DNA of 64,000 nucleotides from Verrucomicrobiota bacterium (GCA_016222825.1 JACRQF010000019.1:186001-250000); one strand, 5' to 3'. Positions 24,661 to 33,988 are shown, counted from the first letter of the stretch. The notes: a model not told the origin generated them from the sequence alone. Program-made: numbers and translations.

Positions 24661-26217
24661 ATGTCCAAGATTCAACGCGCCCTCATCTCCGTCTCCGACA
24701 AGACCGGTTTGGTTGACTTCGCCCGGGAGTTGGCTGCGCTCGGCGTCGAAATTCTTTCCACCGGCGGCACCGCCAAGGCCCTGCGCGACGCGGGGCTGAA
24801 GGTGATGGATGTCAGCGATTACACCGGCTTCCCGGAGATGATGGACGGCCGCGTGAAGACGCTGCACCCGAAGGTCCACGGCGGGCTGCTCTTCCTGCGC
24901 GGTAACGCCGAGCACGAGGCCGCCGCCGCGAAGCACGGCATCAAGCCGATTGACCTCGTCGTGGTGAACCTCTACCCGTTCGAGAAGACGGTCGCCAAAC
25001 CCGGCGTCCAGTTGCACGAGGCGATCGAGAACATTGACATCGGCGGTCCCTCGATGCTCCGCAGCGCGGCGAAGAACCACGCCAGCGTCACGGTCGTTGT
25101 GGATCCTGCCGATTATTCGGTGGTGTTGGAGAGCGTTCGGAAGCACGACGGCGACACCTGCCCGAACCTCCGTCGCAAGCTCGCCATCAAAGTTTATCAG
25201 ACTACCGCCGCCTACGACGCGGCGATCTCCGCCTACCTCCACAAGGTCCGTTGCGAGGAGAAAGGCGAGTTCGCCTGGCCCGACCGCTGCGCCATCACCG
25301 GCATGAAGGCGCAGGAGCTTCGCTATGGCGAAAACCCGCACCAGCGCGCGGCATTGTTCGGGCCGTTCCGCGAGAGTTTCGAGCAACTCCATGGCAAGGA
25401 GCTGAGCTACAACAACATTCTGGACATCAGCGCAGCCAGTGGCCTCATCGCGGAGTTCGCGAGCGACGCGCCGACATGCGCGATCCTCAAACACACCAAC
25501 CCCTGCGGCGTCGGCCAGGGTGCGGCTTTGCGCGAGGCTTGGGACAAGGCGTTTGAGACCGACAAGCAAGCGCCGTTCGGCGGCATCATCGTCGTCAACC
25601 GCGCGCTTGACCTCGGCATCGCCGAGGCGATCAGTGAAATCTTCAGCGAGGTCATCATCGCGCCGGAGTTCGCCGCCGATGCGCTGGCGTTGCTCCAGAA
25701 GAAGAAGAACCTCCGGCTCATCCGGATGAAGCAGAACCCCGCGGCGGCTCCCGGCGTGGATTTCCGCTCCGTGGCGGGCGGCTTCCTCGTGCAGGATCGC
25801 GACACGAAGTCCGTCGCCGCCGCCGAACTGAAGGTGGTCACCAAGCGCGCGCCGAGCGAGGCGGAGATGCAGGCGATGCTCTTTGGCTGGCGCGTGGTGA
25901 AGCACGTGAAGTCCAACGCCATCGTTTACGCCGGCCCCGGCCGCACGCTCGGTATTGGCGCGGGCCAGATGAGCCGCGTGGACAGCTCGCGCATCGCGGT
26001 GTGGAAGGCTGGCGAGGCGAAGTTGCCGCTGAAAGGCAGCGTTGTGGCGAGCGATGCCTTCTTCCCGTTCCCGGACGGCCTCATCGCTGCCGCCGAAGCC
26101 GGCGCGACCGCCGCGATCCAACCGGGCGGCTCGGTCCGCGACGTTGACGTCATCAAAGCCGCCGACGAGCGCGGCGTGGCGATGGTCTTCACCGGTTTTC
26201 GGCATTTCCGGCACTGA
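24661..26217 (+). CDS. purH: bifunctional AICAR transformylase/IMP cyclohydrolase
   Basis: The 518-residue enzyme performs the last two steps of IMP synthesis. The N-terminal methylglyoxal-synthase-like cyclohydrolase domain starts [17 protein letters not shown], with STGGTAKAL and [13 protein letters not shown]. The transformylase domain shows RYGENPHQ, the catalytic Lys-His in [15 protein letters not shown] and FFPFPDG. Length and motif order are standard. The start at 24661 is chosen by alignment with the family N-terminus; in-frame upstream codons exist but no strong ribosome-binding site is seen. Confidence 0.97.
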   Translation: MSKIQRALISVSDKTGLVDFARELAALGVEILSTGGTAKALRDAGLKVMDVSDYTGFPEMMDGRVKTLHPKVHGGLLFLRGNAEHEAAAAKHGIKPIDLVVVNLYPFEKTVAKPGVQLHEAIENIDIGGPSMLRSAAKNHASVTVVVDPADYSVVLESVRKHDGDTCPNLRRKLAIKVYQTTAAYDAAISAYLHKVRCEEKGEFAWPDRCAITGMKAQELRYGENPHQRAALFGPFRESFEQLHGKELSYNNILDISAASGLIAEFASDAPTCAILKHTNPCGVGQGAALREAWDKAFETDKQAPFGGIIVVNRALDLGIAEAISEIFSEVIIAPEFAADALALLQKKKNLRLIRMKQNPAAAPGVDFRSVAGGFLVQDRDTKSVAAAELKVVTKRAPSEAEMQAMLFGWRVVKHVKSNAIVYAGPGRTLGIGAGQMSRVDSSRIAVWKAGEAKLPLKGSVVASDAFFPFPDGLIAAAEAGATAAIQPGGSVRDVDVIKAADERGVAMVFTGFRHFRH

Positions 26218-26250
26218 GTTTTTCAACACGAACCCGCAACAAGGAGAAAT

Positions 26251-27558
26251 ATGATTACGCGAACACGTTTCGATCTGACGCAGGCCGACATTCCAGAGCA
26301 GTGGTATAACATCAATGCCGACTTCCCGGAGCCGATGCCGCCGCCGCTCCATCCCGGCACGAAGCAGCCGATCAGCCCGTCGGACATGACGGCGATCTTC
26401 CCGGAGTCGCTCGTGATGCAGGAGGCGAGCGCCGAGCGTTGGATCGAGGTGCCCGGCGAGGTGCGGCAGATTCTGTCGCTCTGGCGGCCGACGCCGTTGC
26501 TGCGCGCGGTGCGTTTCGAGCAGGCGCTCCAGACGCCGGCGCACATCTACTACAAGAACGAAGGCGTCAGCCCCGCCGGCAGCCACAAGCCCAACACCGC
26601 CGTCGCGCAGGCTTACTACAACAAGCAGGCTGGCGTGAAGTCCCTCGCCACCGAAACCGGCGCGGGCCAGTGGGGTTCGTCGCTTGCGCTCGCGTGCCGG
26701 CTCTTCGGGCTGGAATGCACGGTGTTCATGGTGAAGGTGAGCTATCACCAGAAGCCCTATCGCCGGATGCTGATGGAAACTTGGGACGCCACGGTGCATT
26801 CGAGTCCGAGCAACGAGACGGAGTTCGGCAAGAAGACGCTGAAGGAGAATCCGCATTGCGCCGGCAGCCTTGGCATTGCCATCAGCGAGGCGATCGAGAT
26901 GGCCGTGAAGACGCCGAACACCAAATACAGCCTCGGCAGCGTGCTCAACCACGTTTGCATGCACCAGTCCGTCATCGGTCTGGAGGCGATCAAGCAGATG
27001 GAGCAGGCAGGCGAGGACCCGGACATCATCATCGGTTGCGCGGGTGGCGGCAGCAACTTCGCCGGCATCGCGTTCCCGTTCCTCCGCAGGAAGATCGCTG
27101 AGAAGAAACCGTATCGCATCATTGCGGTCGAACCGGCGGCGTGTCCGTCGCTCACGAAAGGCGAACTGCGCTACGACTTCGGCGACACGGCCATGACGAC
27201 GCCGTTGATGATGATGTATACGCTCGGCCACGACTTCATGCCGCCGTCCATCCACGCCGGCGGCTTGCGTTACCACGGTATGGCGCCGACGGTGAGCCAC
27301 GCGCTCAAGCTCGGCCTCATCGAGGCGCGCGCGGTGAAGCAAACCGACGTGTTCAAGAGCGGCGTGCTCTTCGCGCGCACCGAGGGCGTCCTGCCCGCGC
27401 CGGAATCGTCGCACGCCATCCACGCCGTTGTGGAGGAAGCCATCAAGGCCCGCGAGGAAAACCGCAAGAAAGTCATCGTGTTCAACCTCTCCGGCCACGG
27501 CCTGATGGACCTCAGCGCGTTCGAGGCTTACTTCGACGGCGAGCTGCAGGATGTGTAG
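26251..27558 (+). CDS. trpB: TrpB2-type tryptophan synthase beta-like enzyme
   Basis: The 435-residue PLP enzyme starts after an AAGGAG site. PLP-binding Lys113 is in AGSHKPNTA, the ammonia/indole loop reads [10 protein letters not shown], and the phosphate-binding loop reads GCAGGGSNF. The longer N-terminus ([17 protein letters not shown]) and the motif RPTPLLRA mark the TrpB2 subfamily, which usually works without a TrpA partner next door. No trpA lies nearby. The reaction is indole plus serine to tryptophan; in some lineages TrpB2 scavenges indole. It lies 33 bases after purH, possibly co-transcribed. Confidence 0.93.
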   Translation: MITRTRFDLTQADIPEQWYNINADFPEPMPPPLHPGTKQPISPSDMTAIFPESLVMQEASAERWIEVPGEVRQILSLWRPTPLLRAVRFEQALQTPAHIYYKNEGVSPAGSHKPNTAVAQAYYNKQAGVKSLATETGAGQWGSSLALACRLFGLECTVFMVKVSYHQKPYRRMLMETWDATVHSSPSNETEFGKKTLKENPHCAGSLGIAISEAIEMAVKTPNTKYSLGSVLNHVCMHQSVIGLEAIKQMEQAGEDPDIIIGCAGGGSNFAGIAFPFLRRKIAEKKPYRIIAVEPAACPSLTKGELRYDFGDTAMTTPLMMMYTLGHDFMPPSIHAGGLRYHGMAPTVSHALKLGLIEARAVKQTDVFKSGVLFARTEGVLPAPESSHAIHAVVEEAIKAREENRKKVIVFNLSGHGLMDLSAFEAYFDGELQDV

Positions 27559-27606
27559 TTCCGGCTTTTGCAGGAGCAGTTAGTCATTGCAGAGCTTCAG
27601 TTGCGG

Positions 27607-27640
27607 GCAGGCGCAGGGTGAGAGATCGTCCTGCGCCTGC
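27607..27640. terminator. candidate hairpin terminator after trpB2
   Basis: GCAGGCGCAGG (27607-27617) and CCTGCGCCTGC (27630-27640) form a perfect 11-bp GC-rich stem with a 12-base loop. It lies 48 bases past the trpB stop and 43 bases before the next start. No T-run follows, so it may instead attenuate or protect the mRNA. Confidence 0.45.
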
Positions 27641-27683
27641 TGCGCGAGGATGAGTGTGTGTGGATGGAGTAGATTCTGTTCGT

Positions 27684-28499
27684 ATGAAAAAACTTCTCTG
27701 CTGTCTCTCGGTCCTTTTGTCGCCGGTTCTTCTCGGCATCGTGTGCTGCGCGGAAACGCCGCCGTTCGCCGGCGGGCGGTGGATTGACCTCACGCAGGAA
27801 TACTCCAGCGAGACGATCTATTGGCCCACGGCTTCCGGGTTTGTCCTGGAACAGGAGTTCTGCGGTGCAACGCCCAAGGGCTATTTCTACGCAGCGAACC
27901 GATACAAGGCTTCCGAGCACGGCGGGACGCACCTGGACGCGCCCATCCATTTCGCCGAAGGCCGCAAGAGCGTCGAACAGTTGCCGCTGGAGCAACTCAT
28001 CGGCGCGGCGGTGGTCGTGGATGTGTCGGCCAAGGCGCTGAAGGACGCCGACTATCGAATTGAGGTTGCGGATCTAAAAGCGTGGGAGTCGGCGCACGGG
28101 CGGATTCCGCGCGGCGCGATGGTGTTGCTGAGGACCGGCTACGCGCGGTATTGGCCGGACGCGAAGAAGTATCTCGGCACGGCTGAGAAAGGGCAGGCCG
28201 GCGTGGACAACCTGCATTTCCCCGGCCTGCATCCGGACGCCGCGCGCTGGCTCGTCTCCGAGCGGGACATCAAGGCGGTCGGCTTGGACACGGCGAGCAT
28301 AGACTACGGCCAGTCGAAGCTGTTCGAGGCGCACCGCGTGTTGTGCGAGCGCGAGGTGTTGGTATTTGAGAATGTGGCCGCGTTGGACAAGCTGCCGCCG
28401 ACGGGAGCGCATGTGATCGCGTTGCCGATGAAGATCAAAGGCGGAAGCGGCAGCCCACTGCGCATCATTGCGTGGGTGCCCGCGAAACCGGCAAAATGA
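27684..28499 (+). CDS. exported cyclase family (kynurenine formamidase-like) hydrolase
   Basis: The 271-residue product starts MKKLLCCLSVLLSPVLLGIVCCAE, a signal peptide that could be processed either way because Cys residues are near its end. The core carries the metal-binding HGGTHLDAP of the PF04199 cyclase family and DLTQEYSSETIYWP at the start, with GLDTASIDYG and ENVAALDKLPPTG later. Relatives hydrolyse N-formylkynurenine or other amides and lactones. Its place after a trpB-like gene is suggestive of tryptophan-related metabolites, but that is only context. Confidence 0.85.
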   Translation: MKKLLCCLSVLLSPVLLGIVCCAETPPFAGGRWIDLTQEYSSETIYWPTASGFVLEQEFCGATPKGYFYAANRYKASEHGGTHLDAPIHFAEGRKSVEQLPLEQLIGAAVVVDVSAKALKDADYRIEVADLKAWESAHGRIPRGAMVLLRTGYARYWPDAKKYLGTAEKGQAGVDNLHFPGLHPDAARWLVSERDIKAVGLDTASIDYGQSKLFEAHRVLCEREVLVFENVAALDKLPPTGAHVIALPMKIKGGSGSPLRIIAWVPAKPAK

Positions 28500-28506
28500 C
28501 AAAGGC

Positions 28507-29208
28507 ATGAAACCACACGCACCCTTTTGGGGATTGTTCCGACGCCGCGAGTGCCTGGCGCCGACGTGGCGGGGCTGGGCGCTGATGCTGGCGGTGACGG
28601 CGGCGCTGGTCGCCGGCGTGGTCGGGAACATCCACTCTTTTCTTGCAGTCACCGCTCCAGTTCCCGCGGAGGCGCTGGTCGTCGAGGGCTGGACACCGGA
28701 CTACGTTTTCAAGGAAGCCATCGCGGAATTCAAGCGACACCCTTACCGCAAGGTGTATGTCACGGGCGGATCGCTGGAACAAGGCGCGTATCTGTCGGAA
28801 TACCAGACCTACGCGAACCTTGGCGCGGCCCTGCTGGTAAGCATGGGCTTGAACCGCGAAGTCGTCCAAGCCGTGCCTGCCGAACGGGTGCGGCAGGACC
28901 GGACACACGCCTCTGCGGCGGCGCTGAACACCTGGCTGCACCAGCACCACGCGATGCCGCAGGGCCTCAACGTGATCTCGCACGGCGCGCACGCGCGGCG
29001 GTCCTGGCTGCTTTTCGAAAAGGTGCTCGGAGGCCACACGCGGGTGGGCATCATCTCCATCGAGGACCGCGACTACGACCCGAAGCGTTGGTGGAAAGCC
29101 AGCCAGGGCGTGCGGCTGGTGATGGATGAACTGATCGCCTACTGCTACGCGCGGTTCCTGTTCTCGCCTCCCAAGGAGCCATCAACGTCAACGGCCGGCG
29201 CGCGATGA
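28507..29208 (+). CDS. YdcF/ElyC-like (DUF218-type) membrane protein
   Basis: The 233-residue protein has one membrane helix ([18 protein letters not shown]) and then a DUF218-like domain. Its signatures are [32 protein letters not shown], a [12 protein letters not shown] segment and [17 protein letters not shown]. Relatives (SanA, ElyC, YdcF) act in envelope integrity or polysaccharide synthesis, with no firm reaction known. The GTG/ATG alternatives before 28507 are weaker. It overlaps the next gene by four bases (ATGA), so the two are translationally coupled. Confidence 0.75.
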   Translation: MKPHAPFWGLFRRRECLAPTWRGWALMLAVTAALVAGVVGNIHSFLAVTAPVPAEALVVEGWTPDYVFKEAIAEFKRHPYRKVYVTGGSLEQGAYLSEYQTYANLGAALLVSMGLNREVVQAVPAERVRQDRTHASAAALNTWLHQHHAMPQGLNVISHGAHARRSWLLFEKVLGGHTRVGIISIEDRDYDPKRWWKASQGVRLVMDELIAYCYARFLFSPPKEPSTSTAGAR

Positions 29209-29840
29209 TGGACACGATCATTTTTGACGCGGAGGGCGTCGTCATAGACACCGAGCCGATGTGGGACAAGGCGCAGGCGGAGTTCCTGCGCCGGCGTGGC
29301 GTCGCTTACGACCGCGACAAGCTCAAGCACCTGCTCAGCGGCCGGTCGGCGCTGGAGGCGGTCGAGATCACAAAGGTGGAGTGCGGCATTTCTGGTGACG
29401 CGCGCCTCCTCTCCGAGGAACGCATGGCACTGGTTCGCCAGCAGCTTGAGGAACACGTCGGGTTTATCGCGGGCTTCATGGAGTTTTTCCGACGCGTCCA
29501 GCCGGCCTACAAGACCTGCATCGCGACGGCGATGGCGGAGGAACTGCTGCGGATCGTGGACCGGCGGCTAAAGTTGTCGCAACTGTTTGGCGGCAACATC
29601 TTCTCGCTTGTCGCCCTCGGCCTTCGCTCCAAGCCGCATCCGGACATTTTTCTTCACGCGGCGCAGGAGCTTGGCTCCAAACCCGAAACCTGCCTTGTCA
29701 TCGAGGACGCGCCACATGGCGTAAAGGCGGCGCGGCGGGCGGGCATGAAGTGCATCGCCATCACCACGACCTACGACCGCGAAAAGCTCCGGGACGCGGA
29801 TCGCATCGTGGATTCGTTCGCCGAGATCGGCGCGATCTGA
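29205..29840 (+). CDS. HAD superfamily phosphatase/phosphoglucomutase-like
   Basis: The 211-residue subfamily IA hydrolase has motif [14 protein letters not shown], motif II in TCIATAM, the lysine of motif III in SKPHPDIF and motif [11 protein letters not shown]. Motif I is DxE rather than the usual DxD: nucleophile Asp8 is kept, but the general acid/base position 10 is Glu. The helical cap (residues about 15-85) resembles beta-phosphoglucomutases and small sugar-phosphate phosphatases. The substrate is unknown. Confidence 0.85.
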   Translation: MMDTIIFDAEGVVIDTEPMWDKAQAEFLRRRGVAYDRDKLKHLLSGRSALEAVEITKVECGISGDARLLSEERMALVRQQLEEHVGFIAGFMEFFRRVQPAYKTCIATAMAEELLRIVDRRLKLSQLFGGNIFSLVALGLRSKPHPDIFLHAAQELGSKPETCLVIEDAPHGVKAARRAGMKCIAITTTYDREKLRDADRIVDSFAEIGAI

Positions 29841-29864
29841 GCGCGTCGCCGGCTGGTGCGGGCG

Positions 29865-30701
29865 TCACATGTTCTTCGCCTTCTCCAGCAACATCGGGCG
29901 GGCTTCCTCCATCATGTCCTTCACGTCGTCGTAGCGCATCGTGCGTTGCTCGAACGTGCGTTTCTGGAGCGCGCCGAGGAAACGTCCCTCGAACTCGCGG
30001 AAGTAGGAGCCGTAGATGTGATAACTGTCGGCGATGTGACAGTAGCGGCCCAACGCCACTTCGCGGCCGAGCAGTTCCGAGACACGCGCGGCGATCTTCT
30101 TCTGCAACTGCACCAGTGCGAACATGTTCATAAAGGCGGCCTTGTAGGCGTCGTTGGATCGGAATCGGACGTTCATGCTGAGCACCGGCTGGTCGGCCTC
30201 CTCCTCCAGAATGCGGCACCAGATGCTCTGGAGGCACGCGGGATCGTAGCAGTCGTTGTCCTCCCAGACCTTCCATGTCACCGCCTGGGCGCGGCGCGTG
30301 TGCGGCGTCTTCACCAGCTTGCGGCAGATGGTTTCAATCTGATCGGTCGGTTTCAGTCCGGGCGTGTCGTAGCCAAAAAGCCGCTGGTGGTAGGTGTATT
30401 CCCAACGCGTGTCCTTCGGGTCGTTCGGGTCGCGGACGAGATGGTCCTTGATGCCTTCGAGGACCTCCATGACGTATTCCTGAAGCTCGACGGGGCCGCC
30501 CGGGAAATCCATGTGGATCATCGGCTCCGAAAGCGGCTCGGTGATCGCGATGACCATCGTGGCGTCTTTGCTGGGCGGGTCGGTCGGCTTGTCGTATTCG
30601 GTTTTGACGTTGCAGCCGTTCTTGTGCAACTCGATAAGCGAGAGTTCCCAAGCCCGTGCGATGCAGTTGGCCTCGACGTGAAGGATCGGTATGCCTTTCA
30701 T
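29865..30701 (-). CDS. thymidylate synthase family protein
   Basis: The 278-residue protein keeps the thymidylate synthase active site: catalytic Cys156 in DPACLQSIW, the phosphate-binding FRSND, an Asn in FMNMFALV, and a His-Tyr pair in DSYHIYGSY. The N-terminal half (ITEPLSEPMIHMDFPGG...) differs from canonical ThyA. RRAQAVTWKVWEDND recalls the archaeal or hydroxymethylase branch. It could be a true dTMP synthase, or act on dCMP/dUMP as a hydroxymethylase. I start at 30701 (MKGIPILHVEA); an ATG 33 bases upstream is possible. Nothing nearby encodes dihydrofolate reductase. Confidence 0.82.
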   Translation of the reverse strand: MKGIPILHVEANCIARAWELSLIELHKNGCNVKTEYDKPTDPPSKDATMVIAITEPLSEPMIHMDFPGGPVELQEYVMEVLEGIKDHLVRDPNDPKDTRWEYTYHQRLFGYDTPGLKPTDQIETICRKLVKTPHTRRAQAVTWKVWEDNDCYDPACLQSIWCRILEEEADQPVLSMNVRFRSNDAYKAAFMNMFALVQLQKKIAARVSELLGREVALGRYCHIADSYHIYGSYFREFEGRFLGALQKRTFEQRTMRYDDVKDMMEEARPMLLEKAKNM

Positions 30702-30970
30702 AGAGTGTTCGATGACGGTTGTGCCGCAAAACAATTGGGCGCGTCTTTACCATGCCCGATCACCACGATCAATCCTCATCTCTGGCGCTTTTCGCGGAAG
30801 CGAACGGGGAGGATTTGCCGAGGCGTCTTCTGACAGGCGTTTGCTGACAGGCCCGGACGGCTTTCCCGACATGACAGTTCCGCGTTCCAGGTTAGAGTGA
30901 CCGCGTCGTTTGGCTCAACACTTCGATTGAGCCTGAGGAGCGCGGTGAAACTGGTTGAGAGAGGACGTAT

Positions 30971-31150
30971 ATGACAACCATCGAGCAGCAAAGTCATCTG
31001 ACGGCAGCGGAAATCGCAGTGCGTGCGTTGTCCATCTGGAAGAGGGAATGGATTCCGCAGGGGCTCCAACCCCACCACTTGGAACAGGCCAGGGAAGAAC
31101 TTCTGGCCGAACGATTCATGGATAGTGACGAACGGGCTGCCGACCTCTGA
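30971..31150 (+). CDS. DUF2934 family micro-protein
   Basis: This is a 59-residue frame with a good ribosome-binding site (GAGAGAGGA, 6-7 bases upstream of the ATG). The sequence EIAVRALSIWKREWIPQG and then HHLEQAREEL follows the DUF2934 pattern of short proteins (AYelWeerG...hW.qAE.el). The family is widespread in environmental bacteria with no known function. The gene stands alone between the thymidylate-synthase-like gene and rlmI. The 270 bases upstream hold only a weak ATGACA/TTAGAG promoter candidate. Confidence 0.7.
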   Translation: MTTIEQQSHLTAAEIAVRALSIWKREWIPQGLQPHHLEQAREELLAERFMDSDERAADL

Positions 31151-31168
31151 CGAGGCTGGCGCTTTCAT

Positions 31169-31229
31169 CCCGAGAACCGAAGCCGAGCCGGCAAGGGAAC
31201 CGGCGCCACGCTCCACTTCGGTTTTCGGG
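31169..31229. terminator. bidirectional terminator between convergent genes
   Basis: CCCGAGAACCGAAG (31169-31182) pairs with CTTCGGTTTTCGGG (31216-31229), 13 of 14 positions plus a wobble. A smaller GCCGG/CCGGC stem lies in the loop. It falls between the DUF2934 gene and the convergent rlmI gene, and the TTTT inside the right arm may help release. Placement and length fit a shared terminator. Confidence 0.55.
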
Positions 31230-31230
31230 C

Positions 31231-32496
31231 TTACATCACCTGCAAGATCGCGCCCTTGAGATACTCCGTCTCCGGCACGGCGGGGAGAATGGGATGGTCG
31301 GGGGATTGGCCCAGGCGCTCCAGCAATCGGACGGGACGGTGCGCGTCGGCGGAGGCTTCGGCAATGATCTGCTCGAACATTTCGCGCGGGACGTGGTGGG
31401 AACAACAGAAGGTGGCGAGCATGCCGCCTCCCGGGAGCGCGCGCATCTTGCCCGCCGCCGCTGTGGAAGTTGCGTCGCCCGATGCGGGCAGGATGCCCGC
31501 GTTCCCAGCACGGTCGTCGGGCGCGGCCAACATGCGCAGGGCGCGGAGGTGGATTTCTTTGTAGCCGCGCGCAGCTTCGGGGACGTTGGCACGGGTGCGG
31601 GTGAAGGAGGGCGGGTCGAGGATGATGAGATCATAGGTTTCGCCGGCCTTCTGGGCGGCGGAGAGGAGGTCGAAGGCGTTTTGCGTGCGGAACTCGATGC
31701 GGTCGGCGAGGCCGTTGGCCTGGACGTTGGCCTGGGCGGCGGCGACGTTGTCGGCGTCAATCTCGACGGCGGTGACGCTGGCCGCGCCGGCACGCGCGCA
31801 GAAGAGGGAGAACGCACCCATGTAGCTGAAGGCGTCGAGGACTTTCCTGCCGGCGGCGAGGGCGGCGACGCGGGCGTAGTTGACCTGCTGGTCGAGGTAG
31901 AAACCAGTCTTGTGGCCTTCGAGGAGGTTGAGGGAGAACTTCAGGCCGCCGACCTCGACGTTCACGCGGCCGTCGGTCTGGCCGTGGAGGATGCCGCGCA
32001 CGGGTTCGAGTCCCTCGTAACGGCGAACGGGCGCGTCGTTGCGCTCGATGATGGCGGCGGGCTTGAGCAGGTCAACGAGGAGCTTGACAAGTTCGGCTTT
32101 GCGGTTGTCCAAGCCAAGCGTGAGGGTCTGGAGAACGAGGTGGTCGCCGTATTTGTCCACGATCAGGCCGGGCAGCGAGTCGGCTTCGCTGGCGACAACG
32201 CGGCAGCAGTCGGTGGTGGGGGCGTAACGCTGGCGGTGTTCCCACGCGGCGCGGAGGCGGTAGTGGAAGAAGCCGGTGTTGATCTCGTCATTGTGGCGCG
32301 AGATGAGCCGGACGCGAATCTGGGATTTGCCGTTGTAGAGGCCGAGGCCGAGGAACCGGCCATGGTCGTCGAGGAGTTTGACGATGGAACCGTCGGGCGG
32401 GGTGGGAGCGTCCTTGGCGATTTCGCTCTCATAGACCCAGCAATGGCCGGAGAGAACCCGATGATTGACGCCGCGATTCAATTGTATTGTAAACAT
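31231..32496 (-). CDS. rlmI: RlmI/RlmK-like 23S rRNA cytosine methyltransferase
   Basis: The 421-residue protein has an N-terminal PUA domain (NRGVNHRVLSGHCWVYESEI). A class I SAM methyltransferase follows with VLDAFSYMGAFSLFCARAGA (SAM site), VEIDADN, LIILDPPSFTR, and the Cys motif TFCCSHH. This is the COG1092 family that methylates cytosine-5 of 23S rRNA. Between LRALRMLAAP and GGGMLATFC there is an insert of about 30 residues encoded by a palindromic repeat (31433-31506). The insert is in frame and does not break any motif, so the gene is probably functional. Confidence 0.88.
   Translation of the reverse strand: MFTIQLNRGVNHRVLSGHCWVYESEIAKDAPTPPDGSIVKLLDDHGRFLGLGLYNGKSQIRVRLISRHNDEINTGFFHYRLRAAWEHRQRYAPTTDCCRVVASEADSLPGLIVDKYGDHLVLQTLTLGLDNRKAELVKLLVDLLKPAAIIERNDAPVRRYEGLEPVRGILHGQTDGRVNVEVGGLKFSLNLLEGHKTGFYLDQQVNYARVAALAAGRKVLDAFSYMGAFSLFCARAGAASVTAVEIDADNVAAAQANVQANGLADRIEFRTQNAFDLLSAAQKAGETYDLIILDPPSFTRTRANVPEAARGYKEIHLRALRMLAAPDDRAGNAGILPASGDATSTAAAGKMRALPGGGMLATFCCSHHVPREMFEQIIAEASADAHRPVRLLERLGQSPDHPILPAVPETEYLKGAILQVM
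31433..31506. repeat. palindromic repeat inserted in rlmI
   Basis: Arms 31433-31455 and 31484-31506 are inverted repeats matching at about 20 of 23 positions (GGGAGCGCGCGCATCTTGCC versus the complement of GGCAGGATGCCCGCGTTCCC). On the coding strand they give NAGILPASGD...AGKMRALPG inside the methyltransferase. The translated pattern NAGILPA/AGKMxALPG looks like a repeat-encoded peptide. Confidence 0.75.
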
Positions 32497-32531
32497 GGAC
32501 TTTGATCCTGACTGCGTTTGGTTGAGGAGAG

Positions 32532-32600
32532 GTTAGCCGCAAAGGAACGCAAAGAACACAAAGATTTTCCACCGCGGTAGAAGCATCGCTTGTGCTTCTC
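32532..32600. repeat. intergenic repeat-like tag and hairpin after kamA
   Basis: The stretch GCAAAGGAACGCAAAGAACA (from 32539) is a reiterated AACGCAAAGA-type phrase. Next to it, AGAAGCA (32579-32585) and TGCTTCT (32593-32599) form a 7-bp stem with a 7-base loop, starting 6 bases past the kamA stop. It may serve as a weak terminator for kamA (minus strand). Confidence 0.4.
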
Positions 32601-32605
32601 TGTGG

Positions 32606-33826
32606 CTACACCGTTTCGACTTGGCGCGGCTTGGCGGGCTGGACCGCAGCGTCGGGCAGGGTTTCGGGATACTCGAAGACCTTGCCTTCGTAGTTGCGGA
32701 AGATGACACGCTCTTCGTCGCGATAGACGACGTATTCGGGGCTGACGGGAACTTTGCCGCCGCCGCCGGGGGCGTCAATGACGTAGGACGGCACCGCGTA
32801 ACCGGTGGTGTGGCCGCGGAGCGATTCCATGATCTCCAACCCGCGGCCAACGCTGCTGCGCAGGTGCGCGGAGCCGGTGATGAGATCGCACTGGTAGATG
32901 TAGTAGGGGCGCACGCGCATCATGAGCAGCTTCTGTAGAAGCACCTTCATGGTGACGGGGTCGTCGTTGACGCCGCGGAGCAGGACGCTTTGGTTACCGA
33001 GCGGGATGCCCGCGTCGGAGAGACGCTCGCAGGCGGCCTTCATCTCCAGCGTGCATTCGCGCGGGTGGTTGGTGTGGATGCTCATCCAGAGCGGTTGATG
33101 CCGGCGGAGCATGGCGCAAAGTCCCGGCGTGATGCGTTGCGGCAGGAAAACCGGGATGCGCGAGCCGATGCGCACCAACTCCACGTGAGGGATGGCGCGA
33201 AGCCGGCCGAGCAGCCAGTCGAGCTTCTCGTCGCTGAGCAGCAGCGGGTCGCCGCCGCTAACAAGCACGTCGCGCACTTCCTTGTGCTCGCGGACGTAGG
33301 CGAGTGCCTGCTCGATGTGGGGATGGAAATCGTAATCGCTGGCGCCGCTGACAAGCCGCGAGCGCGTGCAGTAACGGCAGTAGGACGCGCAACGGTCCGT
33401 GACGAGCAGCAGCACGCGGTCAGGATAACGATGGACGAGGCCCGGCACGGGCGAGTGGCTTTCCTCGCCGCAGGGGTCGGTCATCTCCCAGCGCGCGGTG
33501 TGCGTTTCCTCAATGCGCGGGATGACTTGGCGGCGGATCGGCCCGCCGGGATCGTCGGTTTCGACGAGATTGAAGAAATAAGGCGTGATGGCGGTGGCGA
33601 GCTTGTGGCCGGAGAGCTTGAAACCGGCTTCTTCTTCGGGCGTGAGCCGGAGCAGCGCGTTGATCTGGTTGAGGTTGGTCAGCCGGTGCTGGAGCTGCCA
33701 GCGGTGGCTGTTCCAGTCGTCATCGCTGACGTCGCGCCAGTGGCCTTTGCCGGACGAAATGAATGCCTTCAGTGACGACCTTGCCGATGGCGGCTCGTCG
33801 GGCGATGAAGATTCCTCGGGTTGCAT
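32606..33826 (-). CDS. kamA: L-lysine 2,3-aminomutase family radical SAM enzyme
   Basis: The 406-residue protein has the radical SAM cluster motif CASYCRYC (C146, C150, C153), the SAM-binding VSGGDPLLL, and the PLP-binding Lys358 in DAPGGGGKVPV. KamA isomerises L-lysine to beta-lysine using a 4Fe-4S cluster, SAM and PLP, for lysine fermentation or osmolyte (acetyl-beta-lysine) synthesis. EpmB, the EF-P-modifying relative, is shorter, and no efp or epmA is in the window. The N-terminal WRDVSDDDWNSHRWQLQHRL is typical of KamA. Confidence 0.92.
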   Translation of the reverse strand: MQPEESSSPDEPPSARSSLKAFISSGKGHWRDVSDDDWNSHRWQLQHRLTNLNQINALLRLTPEEEAGFKLSGHKLATAITPYFFNLVETDDPGGPIRRQVIPRIEETHTARWEMTDPCGEESHSPVPGLVHRYPDRVLLLVTDRCASYCRYCTRSRLVSGASDYDFHPHIEQALAYVREHKEVRDVLVSGGDPLLLSDEKLDWLLGRLRAIPHVELVRIGSRIPVFLPQRITPGLCAMLRRHQPLWMSIHTNHPRECTLEMKAACERLSDAGIPLGNQSVLLRGVNDDPVTMKVLLQKLLMMRVRPYYIYQCDLITGSAHLRSSVGRGLEIMESLRGHTTGYAVPSYVIDAPGGGGKVPVSPEYVVYRDEERVIFRNYEGKVFEYPETLPDAAVQPAKPRQVETV

Positions 33827-33871
33827 AAAATAAACGCCCGCTGCCTTTGGCCAGTGGGCTTGGTTGGGTGA

Positions 33872-33899
33872 AGTATAGACCGCGACGGGAAGCTGTCAA
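33872..33899 (-). promoter_or_regulatory. near-consensus sigma-70 promoter of kamA
   Basis: On the minus strand TTGACA (33894-33899) and TATACT (33872-33877) are separated by 16 bases. Both boxes are strong matches, and the -10 box ends 45 bases before the kamA ATG at 33826. This is the clearest housekeeping-type promoter in the window. Confidence 0.7.
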
Positions 33900-33988
33900 G
33901 TTGACGGCTGGATCAGGTGGAACTGGCGATGTGTCGGGCTAATCCGAACTGTCAGTCAAACGCGCCGGCTCCGCGGACTGCGACGTTG

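Noticed and set aside
24295-27498. Long minus-strand open frame opposite purH and trpB
   Set aside because: The plus strand carries clear catalytic motifs of both enzymes; the antisense product has low-complexity Arg/His/Ala composition.
27684-28499. Cyclase as a lipoprotein
   Set aside because: Cys residues occur near the end of the hydrophobic stretch, but the context (GIVCCAET) does not fit a clean lipobox.
32606-33826. Lysine aminomutase as an EpmB (EF-P lysylation) gene
   Set aside because: The protein is 406 residues with a long KamA-type N-terminus, longer than EpmB, and no efp or epmA is nearby.
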